From contig JAJTXY010000006.1 in the NCBI GenBank assembly GCA_021463865.1, positions 124,001-188,000 of the forward strand: a stretch of 64,000 nt of DNA, written 5' to 3'. Source of the stretch: Anaerolineae bacterium (GTDB lineage: Bacteria > Chloroflexota > Anaerolineae > Aggregatilineales > J027). Made by a program: the position numbers and the translations under genes. Positions within the stretch are counted from its first letter, which is position 1; each line of letters opens with the position of its first letter. Below the pieces are notes generated by a model. It was not told the origin of the DNA, ran no database searches, and saw only the letters and a program-made list of their open reading frames with translations. Of this stretch, positions 24,043 to 31,582 are shown one piece after another.

Positions 24043-25455
24043 TTAAGGTATTGGGGTGGGTTCGGGTAGTTCCGCCCCGAATTCAAATGCCCCAATATCA
24101 CACACATTAGTACGAGGTGCGCCGCGCTCATCTATCTGGCTACATGCGGGGAGATGACCTGCTCCAATGGCGTTGCTGTTGTCTAACAGGGCATGGGTTT
24201 TGGTTGGGCCGCCGTGATCGGCCAGTTCAGGATCAAGCCCCTCTAATCGTTGGGAATTGGGACAGCTTCCATCACTATCGAGATTGGCATCTCCTGAGAC
24301 AACAGTATAGGCGGTCAAATTTAGGCAATCACCGCCCATATTTTCAGCGATGATCGTATTTTGGATGGTGAGTTCGCCTCCATCGGTCACAACCCCGCCC
24401 TGACTCTCACGTGCGTCCCGATTATTGTTGTAGATGGTGCTGTGGACAATAGAGGTTTCAACAGGCAAGCCCGCTGACGATACCTCATTCACAATTGCTG
24501 TGCCGCCATTGCCCGAAAACGTGCTGTTGACCACCGAAAGAAAACCTGAATTTTTGACCACATTCCCGATATTGTCAGCAAACAGGCTACCGTCTATGGT
24601 GAGGCGTCCATAGAACGCATTGAACACGGTTGCTTCGTTACGATAGAACACGGTATTTTGGACGGTCATTGTGCCTTCATTTTCAATGCCGCCCCCGCCA
24701 CCAAACCCCATGTCGGTGAGTTTACTGTCTACAAAGCCGCTTTCTTCAATGACTACGGTACTTTCTTTGCAGTTAAATATGCTGCCTACATTTGCGGAAA
24801 ACAAAGTGCCCGTAATGGTCGCTGTGCCGCCATCACAATTGCGAATGGCATCCCCTAAATTGCTCTCAAAAACGCTTTTGGATGTGGTGAGCGTTCCTCC
24901 AATATTGAGAATACCCGCTGCGTTATAGGCCCAACTGCCCCTATTGCCATCAATACGGCTTTCGATCAATGTGACTGTGCCACCCTGATTTTTGATCGCA
25001 CCCCCTTCCATAATGGTCGGGCTTTGCCAGCCATCGGCGCCCCTGACTGTGACATTCATGAGCGTTAGATTACCCTCCATTTGAAAATCGGGGTCATTGA
25101 GTACCAGAAAAATGCGAAAAACAGGGGCATCAGGGTCACGTTCAATTTCAAAACCTTGACCGTCAATGGTCATGGGGCTGGTAATCGGTGGGAGACCCGT
25201 TTCACCGTCGGTGTGGTCAGCCGCTTCAATCAGGGTAACATCGCGTGCCAAGACAATGGTATCCTCTCCAACCCCAGCCTCGCAGCCACCATACGCTTGG
25301 TCATCATTGGCACTGCGAATCGCATCAATGAGTCTGCAATCTCTGTCAACAGTGATGGTCGCGGCATGGGCGGTTTGATCGGCGAAGGGCACACTATGAA
25401 TCAGGGCAATAAACGAAATGACTACGGCAAGGCGCAGAAACGGGGTTATTTCCAT
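24043..25455 (-). CDS. Secreted right-handed beta-helix protein (CSLREA/choice-of-anchor-Q type)
   Basis: A 470-residue exported protein with a signal peptide (about residues 1-30, ending near 'TAHAA'). The N-terminal 'TITVDRDCRLIDAIRSANDDQAYGGCEAG' matches CSLREA-like beginnings of Chloroflexota surface proteins. Repeating strands rich in 'ITGTLFSANVG', 'ENEGTMTVQNTVF' and 'DNIGNVVKNSGF' build a parallel beta helix. The end 'LDPELADHGGPTKTHAL' through 'CDIGAFEF' is the usual choice-of-anchor-Q terminus. No catalytic residues are evident; a surface or adhesive role is inference. No membrane anchor follows the terminal Pro-rich tail. Confidence 0.82.
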   Translation of the reverse strand: MEITPFLRLAVVISFIALIHSVPFADQTAHAATITVDRDCRLIDAIRSANDDQAYGGCEAGVGEDTIVLARDVTLIEAADHTDGETGLPPITSPMTIDGQGFEIERDPDAPVFRIFLVLNDPDFQMEGNLTLMNVTVRGADGWQSPTIMEGGAIKNQGGTVTLIESRIDGNRGSWAYNAAGILNIGGTLTTSKSVFESNLGDAIRNCDGGTATITGTLFSANVGSIFNCKESTVVIEESGFVDSKLTDMGFGGGGGIENEGTMTVQNTVFYRNEATVFNAFYGRLTIDGSLFADNIGNVVKNSGFLSVVNSTFSGNGGTAIVNEVSSAGLPVETSIVHSTIYNNNRDARESQGGVVTDGGELTIQNTIIAENMGGDCLNLTAYTVVSGDANLDSDGSCPNSQRLEGLDPELADHGGPTKTHALLDNSNAIGAGHLPACSQIDERGAPRTNVCDIGAFEFGAELPEPTPIP

Positions 25456-25490
25456 TCACAGGTCTCCTGTAAATTGATCTAATAACCCCG

Positions 25491-25496
25491 ATTATA
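25491..25496 (-). promoter_or_regulatory. Possible -10 element of the beta-helix protein gene
   Basis: A TATAAT hexamer on the minus strand lies about 36 nt upstream of the start codon. No good -35 is seen, but a TTCAGGT/ACCTGAA inverted repeat flanks the -35 position, compatible with activator or repressor control. Confidence 0.35.
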
Positions 25497-25565
25497 AATT
25501 TCAGGTTAATTTTGAGAAGTGACACCTGAACAAAATTGTCTGCTGTTTAGCACTGAGACTCGGCC

Positions 25566-27722
25566 TTAAAATTCTGCCTCCTCGTTCAGCAATTTGCCCA
25601 TTTTCTGGTGTTCACGGCGGATGGCATGGGTGACATGTGACATGCGGATATAGGTTGAATCCTCGGATGCCGCCAAAAATGCCGATGCAATGGCCGCATT
25701 ACGAATATTGCCCCCTGCCATACGATAACGCCGTGCCACAAAGCCGAGGTCTACATCTTTGCCGATGGGTGCTCCGGTGGGGAAGCTGATTTGCCAAATT
25801 TTCAGGCGGTCTTCTTCTTCGGGGAAGGGAAAGTCTACCAAGAAATCGAGACGGCGCGTAAAGGCTTCGTCCAAGTTTTGACGCAGGTTGGTCGCCAAAA
25901 TCGCAATGCCATCGTAGCTTTCCATGCGCTGCAAAAGATAGCCGATTTCGATATTGGCATAGCGGTCATGACTGTCTTTGACCTCCGAACGCTTGCCAAA
26001 AAGGGCATCGGCTTCGTCGAAAAACAGAATCGCACCACTGTGTTCGGCGGCTTCAAACAACCTAGAGAGATTCTTCTCCGTTTCGCCGATGTATTTACTG
26101 ACGACGCTGGCAAGGTCAATTTTGTAGAGTTCGAGGCCAAGTTCTTTGGCGATGATTTCGGCGGCCATCGTTTTGCCCGTACCACTTTGCCCTGCGAACA
26201 AGGCCGAAAGCCCACGTGAATTGGCGACACGTCCGCCGAAACCCCATTTTTCATAGACCTGTACCGCATAACGCAGTTGATTGCATATTTCTTGTAGCTG
26301 TTGCACGCGGTCTTGGGGCAAGACGATATGCTCCCATGCGTAACGCGGTTGGATTTTGACGGCGAGATCGGTCAGCTTGCGATTATTTTGTTCGCGGCTG
26401 GCGCTATACAAATCTTCTAACGTCGGTTGACCTTCCCCGCGCCATGCTGCCATGTCGTAGGCCATCGAAACAGCGTCTCGGATTTGACCACCGGTCAGCT
26501 TGAACTTATAGGCGAGTTCATCAATATCGAGGGTGCTGCCGTTGAGATATTGCCGCCACTGCTGGACACGTTCATCATATTCTGGCACGCCCATTTCCAG
26601 CCGCAGCACCGAACGCTGCCGGGCTACCCCGCGCGGCTCCCATGTTTCACGACCACTGAGGATGACGGCATGAGAATAACGCAAAATTTCCTCCCACATC
26701 CAGCGTGGTGGGTCTTGATTGGTATCTAACATCACTTCCCAGCGGGAAATGAGCAAGGCTGCATCACGCAACAACCCCTCCCGGACGCCAAAGCGAAAGA
26801 CTTGGGCTGCCGAAACGCTAGGGGAATCCTGCTGCAATTGCTTGAGTGCCTGCAAATCAATTTCGATGAGGGAGCGACCCTGTTCCGCCGCTAGTGCATT
26901 GGCTACCGCGCGTTTGCCGCTGCCATAGCTGCCATAAAAATGAAAAATGGGCGCTTCTTGGCGATTGGCATTACGAAGGGCCTGTCGGAAATCTTCTTTA
27001 AGCACCAGCGATTCTAAATCCGTCGCTTGGTCGGTGATGGGGCGGATAACATTTTGCCATTGGGCTGGAACGGTATCCAAGCCTTGCACATATTGGGCGA
27101 GACGGGTATCCACTTTGAGGAAATGGTTGATAAAGGGCATGTGCTGTCCGCCGGATTCGGTGAAAGGAATCACAACAGCATAGCGGATTAACGTGGAGGT
27201 GTCGGTGAGATAACCGAGCAGTCGCGTGCGCTGTTCCCAATTGCCTCCCAATAAATTAATCACGACGTTGACCGTCGGTTGGCGTTTGGTGACATCATCC
27301 TGTAGATAACCATAGATGCGCTCATAACGGCGGTCAATGGCAGGGGCAAGGCATACTAGAAAAATATCAAATTCTTCTTCGCTCAATTCCAACGCCTCAA
27401 TGAGATGAAGCAAGCGAAGAGGAGTATTGATTTTCTTGGCATCGAGTTCAAGGGCGGTAATTCGATCCACCGCTCGACTGTACTGCTGCTGCAATACTGC
27501 GCTTGACTCTGGCGGCGGGGTAATGCTGTCCCATAGTCCAGCCCCCGGTGCAAGCCCCAGATGACGCTGCATTTCTTCATCTGAGATATATAATCCCTGA
27601 AATTCATTATTGGGGTCGAATCCGGCGGCCTGTGCCCGTTCAACAGCGAAACGCAGCAGTAGGTCAATCCGAATGAGGTGAGCCTGTAAATAGGCGAGAT
27701 TTAACGGGAGTGTTGTTTGCAT
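25566..27722 (-). CDS. Two-domain AAA+ ATPase
   Basis: A 718-residue cytosolic ATPase. The N-terminal ~210 residues resemble a helical winged-helix region. A first ATPase-like domain (about 230-430) has only a degenerate P loop ('GSYGSGKRAVANAL') and no clear Walker B. The active AAA+ domain (about 470-700) has 'LFAGQSGTGKTMAAE', Walker B 'ILFFDEADALFG', sensor 1 'ILATNLRQN' and Arg-finger 'DEAFTRRLDF'. Proteins of this kind accompany contractile injection systems and other phage-tail-like machines, but no sheath, tube or spike gene is in the window, so the role here is open. Both neighbours are not obviously linked to it. Confidence 0.82.
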   Translation of the reverse strand: MQTTLPLNLAYLQAHLIRIDLLLRFAVERAQAAGFDPNNEFQGLYISDEEMQRHLGLAPGAGLWDSITPPPESSAVLQQQYSRAVDRITALELDAKKINTPLRLLHLIEALELSEEEFDIFLVCLAPAIDRRYERIYGYLQDDVTKRQPTVNVVINLLGGNWEQRTRLLGYLTDTSTLIRYAVVIPFTESGGQHMPFINHFLKVDTRLAQYVQGLDTVPAQWQNVIRPITDQATDLESLVLKEDFRQALRNANRQEAPIFHFYGSYGSGKRAVANALAAEQGRSLIEIDLQALKQLQQDSPSVSAAQVFRFGVREGLLRDAALLISRWEVMLDTNQDPPRWMWEEILRYSHAVILSGRETWEPRGVARQRSVLRLEMGVPEYDERVQQWRQYLNGSTLDIDELAYKFKLTGGQIRDAVSMAYDMAAWRGEGQPTLEDLYSASREQNNRKLTDLAVKIQPRYAWEHIVLPQDRVQQLQEICNQLRYAVQVYEKWGFGGRVANSRGLSALFAGQSGTGKTMAAEIIAKELGLELYKIDLASVVSKYIGETEKNLSRLFEAAEHSGAILFFDEADALFGKRSEVKDSHDRYANIEIGYLLQRMESYDGIAILATNLRQNLDEAFTRRLDFLVDFPFPEEEDRLKIWQISFPTGAPIGKDVDLGFVARRYRMAGGNIRNAAIASAFLAASEDSTYIRMSHVTHAIRREHQKMGKLLNEEAEF

Positions 27723-27805
27723 GGAGAATTCTAGCCTGCCAATAAGATAAGCATTAAGAATCGGATTCTGACAACTTCTATTCTAAATCCAACCCTAGCT
27801 TGCGC

Positions 27806-27811
27806 TATAAT
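27806..27811 (+). promoter_or_regulatory. Possible -10 element of the LbH transferase/acyl-ACP-reductase operon
   Basis: A perfect TATAAT lies about 48 nt upstream of the first start codon, in the 136-nt gap between divergent genes. I found no convincing -35. Confidence 0.4.
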
Positions 27812-27858
27812 CAAACTTAAGTATACGACTTTATCCCCATGGGTTGGAAAACAACATA

Positions 27859-29280
27859 ATGCGTAACTTCGTGATTGTAGATAATCGCCTGCTGACGCCC
27901 TTTAATGAACCGGCCCGTAATTTATCAGTGGTCAGTTCCAATATTATGCCCAACTTTTTTGGGACGCCCACGCAGCTAAAAATTCATCAAAAAGAAGTGA
28001 CGGCCCGTGTCTTGGGGTCGTCTGCTGTCGAAGAAGATCTGCATCATATCAATGATTTGTTGCAAGCGCTCCAAAAACCCCGCCTAGACGCCAACCCCAA
28101 TGACGAAATTTTTGTTTATCGAGATAATATCTATTTTGATCAAGAGTTTTTGGACTATTTCTTGAAGGTGGCACGGAAACTGGGCAAACCCTGTCAGGCG
28201 GTGCTGCCGCTTGATGACCCAGCATGGGCCAAGTATACCTTGCCTCTTAGCAGTCTCCAGCGAATGTATCCGATGGAAGGCCCGCCCTACTGCCCGATTG
28301 ATATGTGGTATTTCCCCAAAGGCTGGGCGAATCCTGACGAATGGGTACCCATTGCCGTGCCATCTGGGGCGATAGAAAAGGGCTACTACAACATCCCCGA
28401 CAGCATGGCGAATATCAAGATTGACCCCGACAACGCCACCCAGATGCGCGAACAAGACTTGACCCATTGGCTTTCGGAGCGTACTTGTATCGTCATTGAA
28501 AGTTGGGTTCACCTATGGAATGCCACCATTCCATTGGGTACATTCTCGCAAGGCAGCCGTTTTGAAGAGTATGTCGCTAAACACAATGTTTTTGCCATGC
28601 GCTTGTTGATGCAGGCCGTGATGGAACAAAAACAAATGCTGTCCAGTTCGCGCGTGGTCAAGGTTGGAGCGGGTACGGAAATCCATCCTTCCGCAGTCAT
28701 CTTGGGGCCGACCAGTATCGGCAAAAACTGCGCGATTGGGCCGGGGGTGGTCTTGGACAACTGCGTCATTGGCGATAATGTCAATATCGCACAGGGCTGT
28801 CAACTGATGTTAAGCGTGGTAGGGCATAACTGCTTTTTACCCTTCCGGGCTGCCCTGTTTATGACGACGCTTATGGACAACACCATCGTTGCCCAAAATA
28901 CCTGTTTGCAGATGTGCGTGGTGGGCCGCAACAGCTTTGTCGGCGCAGGCACAACCTTTACCGATTTCAATCTTATTCCCACCCCCATCAAGGCGCTCAA
29001 TTTTGAGGGTGAGTTGGAAGATATTCGACAGCCCGTCATCGGCGGATGTATCGGGCATAACTGCCGGATTGGAGCGGGTATGGTGGTTTATCCGGCCCGC
29101 ACGATTGAATCCGACTCCGTGTTGATTGCCTCTCCGGATCGCCGCGTGATTATGAAAAACATCACCTATGAACAAAGTGACCATCACCGATTGAATCCCG
29201 AAGCCGCCAAGCAGCAAAAGCGGCTGTATCGGCGCGGTGAAATGGCAGATGAGCAGCAGTTATTGGAAGAATGGACTTAA
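27859..29280 (+). CDS. Left-handed beta-helix (hexapeptide-repeat) transferase
   Basis: A 473-residue soluble protein. The C-terminal half (about residues 275-430) is a hexapeptide-repeat beta helix: 'IHPSAVILGPTSIGKNCAIGP' and 'VIGDNVNIAQGCQ' are typical turns, followed by 'IGHNCRIGAGMVVYPA'. The N-terminal half ('ARNLSVVSSNIMPNFFGTP', 'DEIFVYRDNIYF') resembles the nucleotide-sugar part of GlmU-like proteins but I see no GTRL-type signature, so nucleotidyltransferase activity is doubtful and acyltransferase activity more likely. ATG 27859 was preferred to TTG 27844. The gene ends 38 nt before an acyl-ACP-reductase-like gene and they probably form one operon. Confidence 0.75.
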   Translation: MRNFVIVDNRLLTPFNEPARNLSVVSSNIMPNFFGTPTQLKIHQKEVTARVLGSSAVEEDLHHINDLLQALQKPRLDANPNDEIFVYRDNIYFDQEFLDYFLKVARKLGKPCQAVLPLDDPAWAKYTLPLSSLQRMYPMEGPPYCPIDMWYFPKGWANPDEWVPIAVPSGAIEKGYYNIPDSMANIKIDPDNATQMREQDLTHWLSERTCIVIESWVHLWNATIPLGTFSQGSRFEEYVAKHNVFAMRLLMQAVMEQKQMLSSSRVVKVGAGTEIHPSAVILGPTSIGKNCAIGPGVVLDNCVIGDNVNIAQGCQLMLSVVGHNCFLPFRAALFMTTLMDNTIVAQNTCLQMCVVGRNSFVGAGTTFTDFNLIPTPIKALNFEGELEDIRQPVIGGCIGHNCRIGAGMVVYPARTIESDSVLIASPDRRVIMKNITYEQSDHHRLNPEAAKQQKRLYRRGEMADEQQLLEEWT

Positions 29281-29318
29281 TTCGTCTTGAATGGGCAGAT
29301 TTCAGAGGAAATTCATAA

Positions 29319-30443
29319 ATGACCGACGACACCTTTTGTTTCATCATTCATCCCATCACCATCAAAAAAGATGTGTCGCGTAAATATCCCATTCTCGGCA
29401 AAATTTTGACTGAGGGGCAAATCAACTTTTTTTCGCAATTTTTTCCACCCGTCTACATCAGCGAAATTCATGGGGTGGTATCGCAAGATAACGGCAAAGA
29501 GGCGACAGGCTGGTTTATTGCCTGTCCCTTTACCCCGCCGACGATGATGCGCCTGCCCGTCGAAAAGGTCTACCGCAAAATTGTCGCCTGTGGGCATATG
29601 GCGGAGGAACTTGGCGCAAAGGTGCTCGGTTTGGGGGCGTATACCTCGGTGGTTGGGGATGCGGGGGCAGAAATCGCCAAGCGGCTAGATATTCCTGTAA
29701 CGAATGGCGATAGCTATACGGTCTACATCGCAGTCGAGGCCGTGCGAGAAGCTGCCCGTGTTATGGATATTCCCCTCGAACAATCCCGTGCTGCTGTGGT
29801 CGGGGCAACGGGCACGATTGGCAGTACGTGCGCGGAAATTTTGGCGGGGGATGTGGCGGAATTGATTTTGATAGGCCGCCGCGAAGAAGCCTTGAAAGAT
29901 GTATTTGAGCGCTGTCGGGGTAAAAAGGCCAAAGTGCGGTATGGTACCGATATTGAGGCGATTTATAATTCCGATCTGATTTTGACTGTGACCAGTGCTA
30001 CCCATGCCGTGATTGAGCCGGAACACATCAAACCCGGCGCGGTGCTGTGTGATGTAGCCCGTCCACGTGATGTCAGTTGGCGAGTGCATCAACAGCGCGA
30101 TGATGTACTGGTGATTGAGGGTGGCATGGTCGAAGTCCCCGGCCCGGTGGATTTTGGGTTTGATTTTGGCTTCCCCCCCGGCAAGGCCTTTGCTTGTATG
30201 GCAGAAACAATGGCGCTGGCACTTGAGGGGCGCTATGAAGATTACAGCGTTGGGAAATATATCTCGATTGACCAAGCGCTCGAAATCGGGGATATTTGTG
30301 CGCGACATGGCTTCAAACTCAGCGGTTTTCGTAGCTTTGAAAAAGCCGTGACGCCGGAACAAATTGACCGCGTGCGTGAGAAAGCGCAACAAAACCGCCG
30401 TTCGTGGACGCCCTATCGGGAACAGGCCATCCTTGTGCCATGA
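29319..30443 (+). CDS. Acyl-ACP-reductase-like oxidoreductase
   Basis: A 374-residue cytosolic protein with a Rossmann core ('AVVGATGTIGSTCAEIL'). It resembles cyanobacterial long-chain acyl-ACP reductase: 'GLGAYTSVVGDAG', 'VTNGDSYTVYIAVEAV', 'VIEGGMVEVPGPV', and above all 'KAFACMAETM', whose Cys293 corresponds to the acyl-thioester Cys of the cyanobacterial enzyme. It may therefore reduce an acyl-ACP or acyl-CoA to an aldehyde with NADPH. The N-terminal ~100 residues ('FCFIIHPITIKKDVSRKYPI') are less conserved. No aldehyde-deformylating oxygenase is nearby, so an aldehyde or fatty-alcohol destination is more plausible than alkane. The substrate is unproven. Confidence 0.75.
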   Translation: MTDDTFCFIIHPITIKKDVSRKYPILGKILTEGQINFFSQFFPPVYISEIHGVVSQDNGKEATGWFIACPFTPPTMMRLPVEKVYRKIVACGHMAEELGAKVLGLGAYTSVVGDAGAEIAKRLDIPVTNGDSYTVYIAVEAVREAARVMDIPLEQSRAAVVGATGTIGSTCAEILAGDVAELILIGRREEALKDVFERCRGKKAKVRYGTDIEAIYNSDLILTVTSATHAVIEPEHIKPGAVLCDVARPRDVSWRVHQQRDDVLVIEGGMVEVPGPVDFGFDFGFPPGKAFACMAETMALALEGRYEDYSVGKYISIDQALEIGDICARHGFKLSGFRSFEKAVTPEQIDRVREKAQQNRRSWTPYREQAILVP

Positions 30444-30496
30444 GTTAGCCTACGGAATGGATATAAAACCATTAGGGAAAAGTTGAGGCGCGGTAG

Positions 30497-30526
30497 TTGG
30501 TAAGCATTCAGGCTTCATGATATGAT
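30497..30526 (+). promoter_or_regulatory. Probable promoter of the response-regulator/GAF-kinase operon
   Basis: TTGGTA, an 18-nt spacer, then TATGAT. It lies about 110 nt before the first start codon, so the transcript would contain the leader element at 30571-30623. Confidence 0.5.
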
Positions 30527-30570
30527 TAACTTCTATAGGCACGCTTCATTTATCCAATAAATAGTAAGAG

Positions 30571-30623
30571 AGGAGGACGGCGCATCGCACCGTCGCCGCA
30601 ATCGGGGCGAACGTCACCTGCGC
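30571..30623 (+). promoter_or_regulatory. Structured 5'-leader element upstream of the response-regulator operon
   Basis: AGGAGGACG is followed by GCGCA, an inner hairpin (CGTCGCC with GGCG-A-ACG, one bulged A, 8-nt loop), then TGCGC closing the outer 5-bp stem. Order, bulge and loop length match the element upstream of rsgA although the pairing bases differ. The AGGAGG has no ATG, GTG or TTG at working distance; an ATC-initiated 15-codon frame ending TGA at 30629-30631 does follow it. Confidence 0.4.
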
Positions 30624-30635
30624 TAAATTGATTTT

Positions 30636-31544
30636 ATGAGCAAAGGCCGCATTCTTGTTGTCGAAGACGATTTTGACATCTCCAATATGCTCCGGATTTA
30701 TTTTAGTGGGCAAGGCTATGATGTACAGGTGGCCCCGCGAGGTGGAGACGCGCTGGCCCTGACGCGCAAACAGCTTCCCCAGTTGATTGTGCTGGATATT
30801 ATGCTGCCCGACATGAATGGGTATGATGTGTGCCGCGAATTACGTCAAACCACCCGCACCAGCCATATTCCGATTATCTTCCTCACCCAAAAGGATGAAC
30901 GCTCCGACAAAATCGCCGGGTTGGAATTGGGCGCGGACGATTACATCACCAAGCCGTTTGACATAGAAGAATTGAAACTGCGGGTCAAGAATCAAATTGA
31001 CCGGGCTGAACGCGAAAATTACACTGATCCCAATAGCGGCCTCCCCAGCAGTGCAATTATCGAAGACCGGCTCCGTGAATTGATGCGTTCCAGCGGCACA
31101 TGGACGTATCTGGATTGCAAGGTTTTAAACTTTGATGATTTTAAGGAAGTCTATGGATTTGTAGCGGGCACTGAGGTCATGCGATTTATGGCTCTGTTGA
31201 TGGGCGAAATCGTGGATAACTATGGCACGCCGAATGACTTTTTGGGACATCCCGGTAGCGATAATTTTGTCATCATTACCTATTCAGATCGCGCCGAGAC
31301 GTTTGAGAGCAAGTTGAGCGAACGTTTTAATGAAGAGGTGCAGCAGCACTATTCCTTCATTGACCGTGAACGCGGACATATGTTAAAAGAAGGCAAAGAA
31401 GTATCCTTGATGAAATTAGCGGTAGGGTCGGTCTCCAACGCTAAAAATCAATTTGCCGATATTCGTGAAATTACGGAACGGGCCGCCGAAGATCGCCGCC
31501 GAGGTGATAACGACACCTTTGAGGAAATTGAAACCTCTTGGTAA
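30636..31544 (+). CDS. Response regulator with degenerate GGDEF-like output domain
   Basis: A 302-residue protein. The receiver domain (about residues 4-120) has 'VVEDDFD', phospho-acceptor Asp in 'LIVLDIMLPDMNG', 'IIFLTQKD' and 'DDYITKPF'. The C-terminal domain (about 135-295) has the size and pattern of a diguanylate cyclase domain, with the catalytic GGDEF position reduced to GSDNF ('HPGSDNFVIITYS'), so it should not make cyclic di-GMP. A binding or protein-interaction output is more likely. Upstream Shine-Dalgarno is weak (ATTGATTTTATG). The histidine-kinase gene starts 38 nt downstream, giving a clear operon partner. Confidence 0.85.
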   Translation: MSKGRILVVEDDFDISNMLRIYFSGQGYDVQVAPRGGDALALTRKQLPQLIVLDIMLPDMNGYDVCRELRQTTRTSHIPIIFLTQKDERSDKIAGLELGADDYITKPFDIEELKLRVKNQIDRAERENYTDPNSGLPSSAIIEDRLRELMRSSGTWTYLDCKVLNFDDFKEVYGFVAGTEVMRFMALLMGEIVDNYGTPNDFLGHPGSDNFVIITYSDRAETFESKLSERFNEEVQQHYSFIDRERGHMLKEGKEVSLMKLAVGSVSNAKNQFADIREITERAAEDRRRGDNDTFEEIETSW

Positions 31545-31582
31545 TCATTTCAGAGTAGCGCAGGCCGTGAGGGTGGAAGGCC

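Noticed and set aside
25566-27722. Contractile injection system or prophage locus around the AAA ATPase
   Set aside because: No tail sheath, tube, baseplate, spike, portal or integrase gene is present on either side.
29685-30392. Minus-strand ORF of 235 residues
   Set aside because: It lies entirely within the acyl-ACP-reductase-like gene on the other strand and shows no protein family features.
29319-30443. Alkane-biosynthesis pathway as in cyanobacteria
   Set aside because: Only the reductase-like half is present. No aldehyde-deformylating oxygenase gene is found in the window.
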